From positions 248,001 to 312,000 of the forward strand of contig OW568875.1 in NCBI GenBank assembly GCA_938743325.2: a DNA stretch of 64,000 nucleotides, written 5' to 3'. This DNA is from Pycnococcus provasolii. Lineage: Eukaryota; Chlorophyta; Pseudoscourfieldiophyceae; Pseudoscourfieldiales; Pycnococcaceae. Made by a program: the position numbers and the translations under genes. Shown piece after piece: positions 56,178 through 64,000 of this stretch. Below the pieces are notes generated by a model that was not told where the DNA came from, searched no databases, and was given only the letters and a program-made list of their open reading frames with translations. How positions within the stretch are numbered: the stretch's first letter is position 1; every line of letters begins with the position of its first letter.

Positions 56178-58295
56178 CTACAGTCGGTCGCGGTACTTGC
56201 GCCTTCTCAGCGCGTCAAGTGCCGCATTATTGGAACTTCCACCACTAGCGGCATCCGCCTGCTGCTGCGCCTCCAGCTCCTTCAACAAGACAGGTAAAGC
56301 ACGTCGTAGGCGCTCCTCGAGCGTGCAGAACGTACCCACAAGGTCCGAAAACGCCGCGTTATTATTCTCTGCTCCCTGTGCAACAATCTCGCTCATCAAT
56401 CGCTCGCGGTACCCAGCGCTCACAACCGCTGCCAAGTATCCAATCAGGCGTTCGTCAAACTTCTCACGACCACCGCGGCTCGTGCGCAGACGCTCCTTGA
56501 AATCAGGATGTGTCGTTGACACGTAGATGATCGATCCACTCGTCGACGATCGAGGACCATCCGAGCCGACACTGTGGCCGGGTATGCTTCGCACCAACCT
56601 GACATCGAAGCTCGGCGCGCTGAGCGAACCACGACGAGGTGGCGATTTGGCGGTACCAGATGCATCGGTGGCACCGTTTTGGTCAACGTCGTTCAATTCA
56701 GAATCATTAGCATCGGCGTCGGCGCTCGCCACCTCAGCTGTCGCCGACGCCGCCAGAGGTGTGATTGGCATCATCGATGGAACGAATTTTTCCACCACCG
56801 AACCAGAAATCTCGCCTCCATCTTCTTGAGGCATGGGCACATGCCGGCTACCGCCGTCGGCGATCTGTGTCATAGCCGCCACCGCCGTCGCAGACGCGGC
56901 GTCAGACTTCGAGGCGGCTGTGCGCAGCTCGCTGCGTGTCACGCCCTGCAGGCATGCGCTGAGCACTCCCTCGAGCTTCGACATTGACGCGTCGCTGTTT
57001 CGCTCGTTGATCTGCTCAAGTGCCTCCTCCAGGCGCTCCTCAGTCCTCGAGAGCAGCTCCGTGAAGCAAGCCTTCCTGCCCCTCGTGCGCTTGAATTCAT
57101 CGCGCGTGATCACAGGCTGCAGCGCACCTTCGCGATCTCCGGTGATGCTGATGTATCCACCTACGCATGGGTGGTTCCAAACACTCCATCGCTTGCGCGT
57201 GAGGTCCGTAAAGCTCTTCGTGGATCCCACCTCACTGATGCGACGTCCCTGCACGAAGAAGCGTGGCAGGCGATGTCCCTCGCGCGGGTGGCGCAGAACG
57301 TACAGATCTGCGTCGACGTGCTGCCGCTTCGCCGCATCTGCATCCGGAGGCCAATCGAATCCCACCTGAACGCGCGCCAGCACGTCCTCCTCGTCGGGTG
57401 TCGTCGGCTGACAGCGGTGCACGGTGGGCGGGTCGGTGGAGTGATCCTCCACCGTGACAGTTAGCAGTCTCCTAGCGAGCAGCCTTTCGAAGTGCAGCTC
57501 CACCTCTTGCGCCATGTCCAGCGCGCTCGTATCCATCGCCTGCTCGTCCCAGTCAAGCAGCTCGACAGTCGTTCCCGTCTCGTCGAGGTTGCGCACGCCG
57601 GTTTCCTCGAACGCCTCAACGCGGAACCCGTCTGTGCGGCTGCGGCACACATCGATAGCGAACGGCGTGGGTGCTTCGTCGTCCGCATGCCTTGAGATGA
57701 CGCGAAGTGTTTCGCACGCAGCTCGGAACGACTGCATGCCAAACCCAAACTGTCCGTTGAGGAACGACGGTGCACCCTTCTTGGCGGACTGCCCCACGGA
57801 CAGCACGACTTTTGTAAGGTCGGAGCGGCGCATGCCTCTGCAGTTGTCGGAGATGCGCACGTCGCCACCGCCGAGAAACTGCACGTTGATGCGCACGTCG
57901 CGTGCGTACCCGCCTTCGTACGTTCCCGAGTTTGCCGGCTCGATATCGTCGTCCGGCGCGAATAGCGCTTCTGCGTCGTCGAGTGCGTTATCAACAAATT
58001 CAAGTAAAATGCGCGACGTCGTCGTGTACCTCTCCGCCATGGCGTTAAGCAGAACCGCGGGTGACGGAAGCGTGAGTGCGAATGAATCGGAGGAGGAGGA
58101 GGAGGAGGCACCATCATTGACGCGCACATCATCATCGTCATCGCCACCACCTGCAGGATGAGAAGAGGACGAAGAAGAATGACGGCGAGAAGATGTATAA
58201 CAATGGCGAGACAAACCACCAATTTGAGCAGAAATCATACGAGGCGATTTCATCAAGCCACGGAATCGGACAGGAGGAGAAGAAGACGCCGACAT
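56178..58295 (-). CDS. GHKL ATPase-domain protein
   Basis: 705 aa. After a Ser/Asp-rich, possibly organelle-targeting N-terminus (residues 1-75) comes a Hsp90/histidine-kinase/MutL-type ATPase domain: N-box RILLEFVDNALDDAEALF (about 93-110), G1 box ISDNCRGM (about 147) and G2 box GQFGFGMQSFRAA (about 181). A transducer-like second domain follows (RFFVQGRRIS, WNHPCVGGYISITG, ITRDEFKRTRGRKACF), then an acidic/Ala-rich linker and a C-terminal helical region with IIYVSTTHPDFKERLR. The layout resembles bacterial stand-alone HATPase_c_3 proteins and MORC-like ATPases rather than Hsp90 or a kinase; there is no CW zinc finger. Likely a nucleotide-gated clamp. The cellular role is unknown. Confidence 0.8.
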   Translation of the reverse strand: MSASSSPPVRFRGLMKSPRMISAQIGGLSRHCYTSSRRHSSSSSSHPAGGGDDDDDVRVNDGASSSSSSDSFALTLPSPAVLLNAMAERYTTTSRILLEFVDNALDDAEALFAPDDDIEPANSGTYEGGYARDVRINVQFLGGGDVRISDNCRGMRRSDLTKVVLSVGQSAKKGAPSFLNGQFGFGMQSFRAACETLRVISRHADDEAPTPFAIDVCRSRTDGFRVEAFEETGVRNLDETGTTVELLDWDEQAMDTSALDMAQEVELHFERLLARRLLTVTVEDHSTDPPTVHRCQPTTPDEEDVLARVQVGFDWPPDADAAKRQHVDADLYVLRHPREGHRLPRFFVQGRRISEVGSTKSFTDLTRKRWSVWNHPCVGGYISITGDREGALQPVITRDEFKRTRGRKACFTELLSRTEERLEEALEQINERNSDASMSKLEGVLSACLQGVTRSELRTAASKSDAASATAVAAMTQIADGGSRHVPMPQEDGGEISGSVVEKFVPSMMPITPLAASATAEVASADADANDSELNDVDQNGATDASGTAKSPPRRGSLSAPSFDVRLVRSIPGHSVGSDGPRSSTSGSIIYVSTTHPDFKERLRTSRGGREKFDERLIGYLAAVVSAGYRERLMSEIVAQGAENNNAAFSDLVGTFCTLEERLRRALPVLLKELEAQQQADAASGGSSNNAALDALRRRKYRDRL

Positions 58296-58409
58296 GTTAA
58301 GGATACGATAAGTTTAGTTATGGAGGCGAAGAAAATAAAATGAGAAAAAATGGGCCCCTCCAAAAAGAAAAGGGGCGCGCCAAAAAGTAGGACAACCAGG
58401 TACGGGTAC

Positions 58410-58480
58410 CCTCCCCCCGGGCCCGGCTAACCGGGCCCGGGCCCCGGGCCCGCCGAGCCCGCCGCCGCCGAGCCTGCCGA
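58410..58480. repeat. GGGCCCGG palindrome cluster
   Basis: CCCGGGCCCGG, CCGGGCCCGGGCCCCGGGCC and CCGCCGAGCC-type units form a GC-rich inverted-repeat patch at the 3' side of the copia fragment. A similar patch is at 7188-7214. Confidence 0.6.
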
Positions 58481-58787
58481 GACAAGGTGAAATCGACGTG
58501 CCTCATATCACTCACGCCGGGATAATCGTTCGTCGCCATGTGATGCGCGTATGCGTTGTCGTCAGCGATGTCCACGACGAACTGCAAGTATCCGCTCCTG
58601 TAGTAGCGAATGCGAGCGATCCAGTCGCCAAGCACGTCGCAGTGGCGATAGGTAAGGGTCCTTTGATGTCAGAGTGAATGAGGTCACCGCATTTTCCTGC
58701 GACTTCGCGGTTCCTCTTTTTAGCTGGGCGCTTCGCCATGCCGTTGAGGCATCCTTCGCATGCGACAGTATCATCCGACCGTTCCAA
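58481..58787 (-). pseudogene. Copia-type integrase fragment
   Basis: On the minus strand, ACEGCLNGMAKRP with the two Cys of the pre-integrase zinc finger leads to CGDLIHSDIKGPL, the start of the Ty1/copia integrase core with its first catalytic Asp. After this the sense continues in another frame (SGYLQFVVDIADDNAYAHHM, near 58560), showing a frameshift. The 5' side is cut by MITE 2; the reading frame would continue across if the MITE were absent. No reverse transcriptase part remains in the window. Confidence 0.6.
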
Positions 58788-59086
58788 CAAGGGGAATTAA
58801 CATCTACTGGGGACGTCACTCTGGTGGGGATCCCCCCGTTGAACTATTATATTGCGAGGGAAGGCTCCCGTTCCCGGGGACGATGTGTTGAAGCAAGTTC
58901 TCCGTGGTTGTCTGAGCCAGGACCAATTCCAACGGTTGGGACCCCACCCTTGGTCTCGTCTCGGTACTGCCCTGTCCGCTGGCGCCCCGCGGCGCCCTTC
59001 TCGCCGGCAGAACTTGCTTCAACACATCGTCCCCGGGGGAAGGGGGAGTGACGTCCCCAGTAGGTGTTAACTCCCCTTGGTTCCAA
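58781..59086. mobile_element. MITE 2 with 7 bp target duplication, nested in copia remnant
   Basis: 292 bp at 58788-59079. Terminal inverted repeats of 34 bp with two mismatches begin CAAGGGGAATTAACATCTAC / CAAGGGGAGTTAACACCTAC. An internal perfect 29 bp inverted repeat (58873-58901 with 59009-59037, starting CCCGGGGACGATG) makes it a strong foldback. Target duplication GTTCCAA at 58781-58787 and 59080-59086. Same end signature as MITE 1. Confidence 0.9.
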
Positions 59087-59133
59087 GGTGGAGTTTTCAT
59101 CGCTGAGAATCGCGCCGTAGTACTTAATTGATT

Positions 59134-59685
59134 CTAGTATCTTTCTTGGCTTTCGTGATGTCCAGTCTGCCCGACCGCATTCTGCGACCCCGTTTGGCCA
59201 CCTCCCGCTCTGCCTGGCTGACGTGGCGGACGTGGATCCGATTTTTCCTTGTCTTTCCTGGGCAGGTGGTCATGGATGAACTCCACCACAGGTAGTAGCA
59301 GACCGATAGTGCTGATGTCTCGCTGAGGTCCACCAGGATTAAGTTTCTCCTTGGCGATCATCGTTTGCAGCTCGTCCTGGATATCCTTCCACAAAGTTGT
59401 CTTAAACTTGTAATAGAGCAACTCTGGGCTGATTTTCTCGTCGACCGTTTCGTCGATGTCGATGTCAAGCTGTAGCTCCTCAAGATGCACCAAGTACTCG
59501 CGTGGTGTACGCTTTCCTTGGCGGGCTGACCGGAAAAGCTCCGTTGCCACCTCACCTTGAGGTTTGATGCGGTACGTACAGGAAACCCCGATAGAAAACC
59601 AGAAGAAAACCAAAAAGAAACCCCGAACCTTAACAGGCGGCCTTGGCGCGCTCGAAGCGTGCAAGGCCTCCGACGACCAGTTCAC
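59134..59685 (-). pseudogene. Retrotransposon gag fragment
   Basis: 183 codons. The central part, EVATELFRSARQGKRTPREY then LVHLEELQLDID, and the helix that ends WKDIQDELQTM, has the L-x-x-x-R-Q-x-x-x-T-x-x-E-Y-x-x-x-L pattern of Gag proteins. The basic, Gly/Gln-rich tail (GRAGGGQTGSQN) is nucleocapsid-like but has no CCHC knuckle before the stop at 59134. It is on the same strand and upstream of the integrase fragment, so both belong to one decayed copia-like element. The start is arbitrary; the frame opens in unrelated sequence. Confidence 0.55.
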
Positions 59686-60260
59686 TTCTCACCTTTTTTT
59701 TGCATCAACCCAGGTATCTCCCATCCACATCCACATCCTCGCGCGCTGTCCACCACAACATCCTCTCGACCACAATAAGTGCGGTCCAACCGCGTCCACC
59801 AGGTCCTCCGGCACGCCGGGCACACACTCCACGGTGCCATCCTCCTTAGCGTGCCGCCACGCACAGCACATTGTAAGCCTGGCGAGCGCCACCATGATTC
59901 CGTCGTCTAGTGACAGTGACAGCCCAGCGGTCCTCCTCTAGGAGTATGTTAATTCTTGCCGTAAATCGAAGAGCTTCGGCTCATCAATCGACCCACGTAC
60001 TACTGTAGGCCCGAAGGAAAACACGACGGGCCCAGGGACTCCAGGACCTGACATACCGACCAAGTGCGTATCCCCCGGATAGGTGAAACAATGCCTCATT
60101 CTGTTTTTATTTACCACCATGTGAATTGCTCGAAGCTTTTTGGATTTGTTTGGTTCCCCCTGGGCCCTGGGGCCTGCTCCGCCGAAACTTGCCCTGCCAC
60201 CTCACCTGTGGTCATTATTCTGCATCTGCGCATGCGCCCCATCTACTTGTAGTGTTTGCG
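59686..60260. other. Spacer upstream of VPS13
   Basis: Possibly more 5' copia sequence on the minus strand (59690-59900), otherwise no gene. The VPS13 promoter and leader must lie in the last 200-300 bp. Confidence 0.4.
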
Positions 60261-63200
60261 ATGCTCGAGAACAAGGTGGCGTCCTTGTTAAACCACTACC
60301 TGGGCGACTACCTCGATGGCCTGTCGCGCGAATCCCTCCGCATCTCCGTGCTCTCAGGTAACGTGCAGCTGAATAACCTGCAACTCAAACCAGCGGCGCT
60401 CGCATCACTCGGACTGCCTGTCGCTGCGAGATGCGGCATGGTAGGTACGCTCAAGCTGAAAGTGCCGTGGTCACGACTTGGACAAGAACCTGTCGTTGTT
60501 GAGCTCGAGGACATCTACCTGATCGCTGCACCGCAAGCAGATCAGGCGGACGCCAATGCGACGTCAGGCGACGATGACATGCGCGCCGTCGATGACTGTG
60601 ATGCAGATATTGTCAAGCGCAGACGTGCGCGGCTCGACAGCGACGAGGCGACGTGGTGCGTCTCCTACCTCGCGGCAAGGCTGCGAAAAATGCAGGGGGA
60701 TATTGCCACGGATGACAAGAACACGACCGCACAGTCGTCAGCGAACGCCGGCGGCGAAACGGGCTGGTTCAAAAAGTACGCGGACGCTGTCATTGGAAAT
60801 CTGCAGATCCGCATCGCGCGCATTCATGTCAGGTACGAGCACCACCTCGGAGGCACGCCGCCACCAGGAACCGCTCCGTTCTCCGCCGGACTTTCGATCG
60901 ACACGATCACCGCAGTCACGGTCGACGCCAACAACCAGGAGATGTTCGACAAGGCTGCGAATCCGTTCGAAAAGCTGCGCAAACGGCTGCGTGTTGGCAA
61001 CGTGCGCCTCTACCTCGTTCCCGATGACAAGCCGCTTGTCGACGCGAACCCATCCATCGCAACTCTGCGGTCAGCTTTCTCCGAGGCGACTATCGCGGCG
61101 GCGAACGACGTGCTCACGCCATTCACCGGCGACGTCACGTACGTGCGGTCGCCGACAAATGCAACGGATGCCCTCGCCGAGCACTCCGCGCAGATTGCGT
61201 GCATGCGCTTCGAGCTTAGGCTGTGCAACGATCACCTGTTCGCCGTCAAGCGTGCACTCGACGATGCATCTTGGGCCGCGCGCGCGAACATGCACGCCGC
61301 AATTCGCCCCGATCCTGTGCGCTTTCGACCAATTGCCGGCAAGGCGCGTGCGCACATCTACTGGTTATACGCAGCACGAGCGACCGTCGCACTGCTCCGC
61401 GGACATAGCGCGGCGGACTTTATGCATTGGCCGAAAGTGCATAGCTATCCAGGTGCCACGGAGGGCTTCGGCAGCATGGCCAAGGCGATGAACAATCACC
61501 GACGCGAGTACATCCAACTGTACGTAGCTTGGCTGGGTGAATTCGTGTATAGGCCACTTGAGGCTGCGAATGGCGGCGGCGCCACACTGGCCGGAAATGA
61601 CGTGGCGGAACAGGTGAAGAAGGCACATGCGGATAAAAAGGCATCACTAGGTTTGGCAAAAATCCGTGAGATGGAGGACGATGTCATGGACTACACCACA
61701 GTCGTCTTCAGAAGTCTTGCGCATGCAGAGGCAATTGCCGAATCAGACAAGCGTCGAGCACTCGCGGTCAAATCGGGCAAGAAGGCTGCTGCGAAGTCAT
61801 CTTGGGGAAGCTGGTTTGGCTTCGGAGGAGGAGGAGGAGGTGGAGGTGCTGCCGCTAGCGACGAAGAGGATGGCGGGCATTCGCTGGAGCATTCATCATC
61901 CTTCACGCTGACGGGCGATGACTGGAATGCCATCAACAGTGCACTTGATGAGGATCGCGCCAAAGCGTCAAAGAGCACCGGTGACGCCACTGCCACGACG
62001 ACAACCACCGCATTGCCGTTCGCGCACGTCTCTTTCAGTGTCGGCGACTCGTCGCTCGTACTGCAGACGCGCTCCGCCAACAACCCGTCTTCATCGCACG
62101 CGGTAATTCGAGGATTTTGCCGCGAGCTGAAAACGAGCGCGGTTTTGAAAATGGGCGATGTCATGCGAGCGAACGCATCGATGAAGGTGGGAAGCTATGG
62201 CATTGTCGACGCGAAGGATGCACCAGTCTTGAATGCCGAGGCTTCCGAGTCAAGGGACTCTGCTGTGCACCTCGCGATAGCGTACAATCCGGAAGCATCC
62301 GCAAACACACCCTCGCCCCCAGACGCACGCGTTGCACTCGAAGTTGCGCCGTGCGCGATCATTCTACAGCGCAAGACGCTCGACGACGCGAAGAAGTGGT
62401 TCGAGGAAGGTTGGAATGCTCCCGCACCTGGGTCAGTGCAAGACACCGCGGGGACAGGAGAGGCTGGCATATCGACCGACGCGCTTCAATCCGCAATCGC
62501 GTCTCGTGCTGCCGCAACTGCGGCGGCAGCCGCCGCAGTTGCCTCAGATGCTTGGAAGACTCGACCTCGGTATGAGCTCAGCGTTGTTCTTGCAGCCCCT
62601 AAGCTCTTCATCCCGACCAACGCGATTTCGCGTCAAACGGGCGCCACAAGCGTTCTGCTCGTTGACTTGGGGCAATTTGAGATTGCCACTCAGCCTGCGT
62701 GCATTTCAGAGCTCTTCAATGACAAGCCACGAACAGATGACAAAGCATACGACGGCTTTGCAGTCTGCGGTGGAGGGATGTCTGTGAGTCTTCTGTCTGT
62801 GCAGGCAACAGGATCAGATCTCGCTTCGGTGCTTGCGGCGCCTAACGGCGCATCGAAGCATGCACAACGCTCATCTGTACTTCGCAGCGGAACGCTGAAC
62901 ATTGTGGCGGCAGTCTGCGCGAGCCCGTCGCCGCCGGGTGACAGGCCGCCGATCGCGGTGGCGGCAGAATTCCCAAGCCTGCACATCACCGCTAGCCCAC
63001 AGCGAATACGCAGCCTGATTGATGTCGGAGATGCACTCCAGGCAGTGGATACAGACGATGCCGATGCAACCTCAGCCGTTTCCAATCCCGCCCCTCCCCC
63101 TGCCCCGGAGGAATCGCCACTGGCTACAGGGGAGGCACATGTGCTCATTCGCAGTTCGTTTGGCACACCCCCAGAATGGCAGCCACATCGGCTGTCGCTT

Positions 63201-64000
63201 GTTGGGACGACGCTAGAGCTGGAATGTGCGAAAGGCTCATCTAAATTGGCTCTTGGTAAATTCAGCCGCGCACTTCTCGTCGAATCGAGCTGGGTCGGTG
63301 ATAGTGAATCGTGCGTAGCACTTATTCCCAACTCATCTGCGAGCACCCCGGTGAACCGCGCGAGCCTGTACTACGAGTCAGAAATTACAGTGCTCCGATT
63401 TGAAAATGAAGGCGATGCTGATGCGTGGCTTCGTAATCTAACACTGATAATCAGCGAGATTGAGGCTGCGCGCGCGTCTCTGAAAGATGCCACTGGAGGA
63501 ATCACTGACGAAGAGGCAACGTTGACACAAGCCCCATCGCAGACGATGAGGCTGCTCGCCGGCTTGGGTGAGGTGCGTTTTCAGCTCGTCGCAGATACGA
63601 ACGACGACGTCGAGGCGGGTGTTATGACGCTTGCGATTGCCGGCGCTCACCTCGACACGAAGCTGGGTACGCGCACCGCGGTCAATCTTGCGGTTCTGAG
63701 CGCGACAATCGCCGACGACACTTCAACTTCGCAAGAAGTACGTCGTTTCATCCTCGGGACAGGCGATTCGCAGAGCACTGCTCCCATGCGTCAAAGTGTG
63801 AGCATCGATTCCTTCAAATTCAGAAAAGCGTTGTCAAGAAAATTTACCGTCTCTTCAATAAGCGGTGAAGAGACTTTTCGTACGGCACGAGAGCATCAGG
63901 ATTCCGACGACGACGACGACGAATTCGTCGATGCACCTGAGGAGATGAGCGAAGAGTTACCGTGGCTTTCTGACCTTCGACAACGTGCGGCTTCGTCGAG
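60261..64000 (+). CDS. VPS13: VPS13-type intermembrane lipid transfer protein (3' partial)
   Basis: Open from the ATG at 60261 to the window end (1,246 codons visible, no stop). The N-terminus is the chorein domain that scoops lipid from the ER: MLENKVASLLNHYLGDYLDG, VLSGNVQLNNLQLKP, then GTLKLKVPWSRLG and VVVELEDIYLIA. Repeating-beta-groove segments follow. VPS13 proteins bridge organelles as rods with a hydrophobic groove that lets bulk phospholipid flow. Around 63121-63470 is a PH-domain-like block (WQPHRLSLVGTTLELECA ... FENEGDADAWLRNLTLIISE), as in some protist VPS13 proteins. Low-complexity acidic and Gly/Ala inserts occur (for example 61827-61850 and 63900-63935). The rest lies beyond the right edge. 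Confidence 0.92.
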   Translation, partial: MLENKVASLLNHYLGDYLDGLSRESLRISVLSGNVQLNNLQLKPAALASLGLPVAARCGMVGTLKLKVPWSRLGQEPVVVELEDIYLIAAPQADQADANATSGDDDMRAVDDCDADIVKRRRARLDSDEATWCVSYLAARLRKMQGDIATDDKNTTAQSSANAGGETGWFKKYADAVIGNLQIRIARIHVRYEHHLGGTPPPGTAPFSAGLSIDTITAVTVDANNQEMFDKAANPFEKLRKRLRVGNVRLYLVPDDKPLVDANPSIATLRSAFSEATIAAANDVLTPFTGDVTYVRSPTNATDALAEHSAQIACMRFELRLCNDHLFAVKRALDDASWAARANMHAAIRPDPVRFRPIAGKARAHIYWLYAARATVALLRGHSAADFMHWPKVHSYPGATEGFGSMAKAMNNHRREYIQLYVAWLGEFVYRPLEAANGGGATLAGNDVAEQVKKAHADKKASLGLAKIREMEDDVMDYTTVVFRSLAHAEAIAESDKRRALAVKSGKKAAAKSSWGSWFGFGGGGGGGGAAASDEEDGGHSLEHSSSFTLTGDDWNAINSALDEDRAKASKSTGDATATTTTTALPFAHVSFSVGDSSLVLQTRSANNPSSSHAVIRGFCRELKTSAVLKMGDVMRANASMKVGSYGIVDAKDAPVLNAEASESRDSAVHLAIAYNPEASANTPSPPDARVALEVAPCAIILQRKTLDDAKKWFEEGWNAPAPGSVQDTAGTGEAGISTDALQSAIASRAAATAAAAAAVASDAWKTRPRYELSVVLAAPKLFIPTNAISRQTGATSVLLVDLGQFEIATQPACISELFNDKPRTDDKAYDGFAVCGGGMSVSLLSVQATGSDLASVLAAPNGASKHAQRSSVLRSGTLNIVAAVCASPSPPGDRPPIAVAAEFPSLHITASPQRIRSLIDVGDALQAVDTDDADATSAVSNPAPPPAPEESPLATGEAHVLIRSSFGTPPEWQPHRLSLVGTTLELECAKGSSKLALGKFSRALLVESSWVGDSESCVALIPNSSASTPVNRASLYYESEITVLRFENEGDADAWLRNLTLIISEIEAARASLKDATGGITDEEATLTQAPSQTMRLLAGLGEVRFQLVADTNDDVEAGVMTLAIAGAHLDTKLGTRTAVNLAVLSATIADDTSTSQEVRRFILGTGDSQSTAPMRQSVSIDSFKFRKALSRKFTVSSISGEETFRTAREHQDSDDDDDEFVDAPEEMSEELPWLSDLRQRAASS

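Noticed and set aside
57454-58161. 235-codon plus-strand frame
   Set aside because: Antisense to the GHKL ATPase domain.

Overview
The window is a 64 kb piece of a nuclear genome from a photosynthetic eukaryote, most likely a green alga of the small, gene-dense, intron-poor kind. The main reasons are a plant-type dihydropyrimidine dehydrogenase (PYD1), a full plant-style PYD gene set, a plastid-type THIC with an N-terminal extension, mitochondrial or plastid transit-like leaders, eukaryotic-only genes (VPS13, XPF, cytosolic AspRS, KCNH-type channels, COPI-associated protein) and tracts of CCCTAA/TTAGGG telomere-like repeat. Nearly every gene is one uninterrupted frame; I saw no convincing intron, tRNA, rRNA or CRISPR. 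The genus cannot be fixed from sequence alone.

Layout. 0-4.3 kb: a MscS channel fused to a C2-like domain (5' end outside the window) and a small unknown protein. 4.6-16.5 kb: a metabolic gene cluster holding all four steps of reductive uracil/thymine breakdown, namely PYD4/AGXT2-type beta-alanine aminotransferase (-), PYD1 (+), PYD3 beta-ureidopropionase (-) and PYD2 dihydropyrimidinase (+). It is interrupted by a 2.4 kb transposon island and by a secreted, apparently GPI-anchored polysaccharide-monooxygenase-like gene. 16.8-30 kb: a single-pass coiled-coil protein, a protein made of four integrase-type repeats, a 242 bp MITE, THIC, a plastid-type lipase, a Sec14-like protein, two unknown membrane proteins and aspartyl-tRNA synthetase. 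30-37 kb: a pentameric-ligand-gated-channel-like protein and a giant tandem-duplicated KCNH/CNG channel. 37-45.4 kb: low-complexity DNA, a ubiquitin-binding RGG protein, XPF nuclease, an interstitial telomere tract, an MPP6-like protein and a decayed tyrosine recombinase. 45.5-53 kb: a membrane Kelch protein, a COPI-associated EF-hand protein, a MATE transporter and a DUF3422 protein. 53-60 kb: a second tyrosine-recombinase element, a small conserved protein, a GHKL ATPase and a broken copia-like retrotransposon split by a second MITE. 60.2 kb to the end: the 5' part of VPS13.

How the genes fit together. The four PYD enzymes convert uracil to dihydrouracil, N-carbamoyl-beta-alanine, beta-alanine and malonate semialdehyde, a nitrogen-salvage route. 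Both PYD2 and PYD3 start with secretory signal peptides, so the two hydrolytic steps may share the endomembrane lumen. The accessory DNA between genes carries three tyrosine-recombinase copies of two types, a MITE family with 7 bp target duplications, copia and gag fragments, and a dispersed module that ends in telomere-like repeats.
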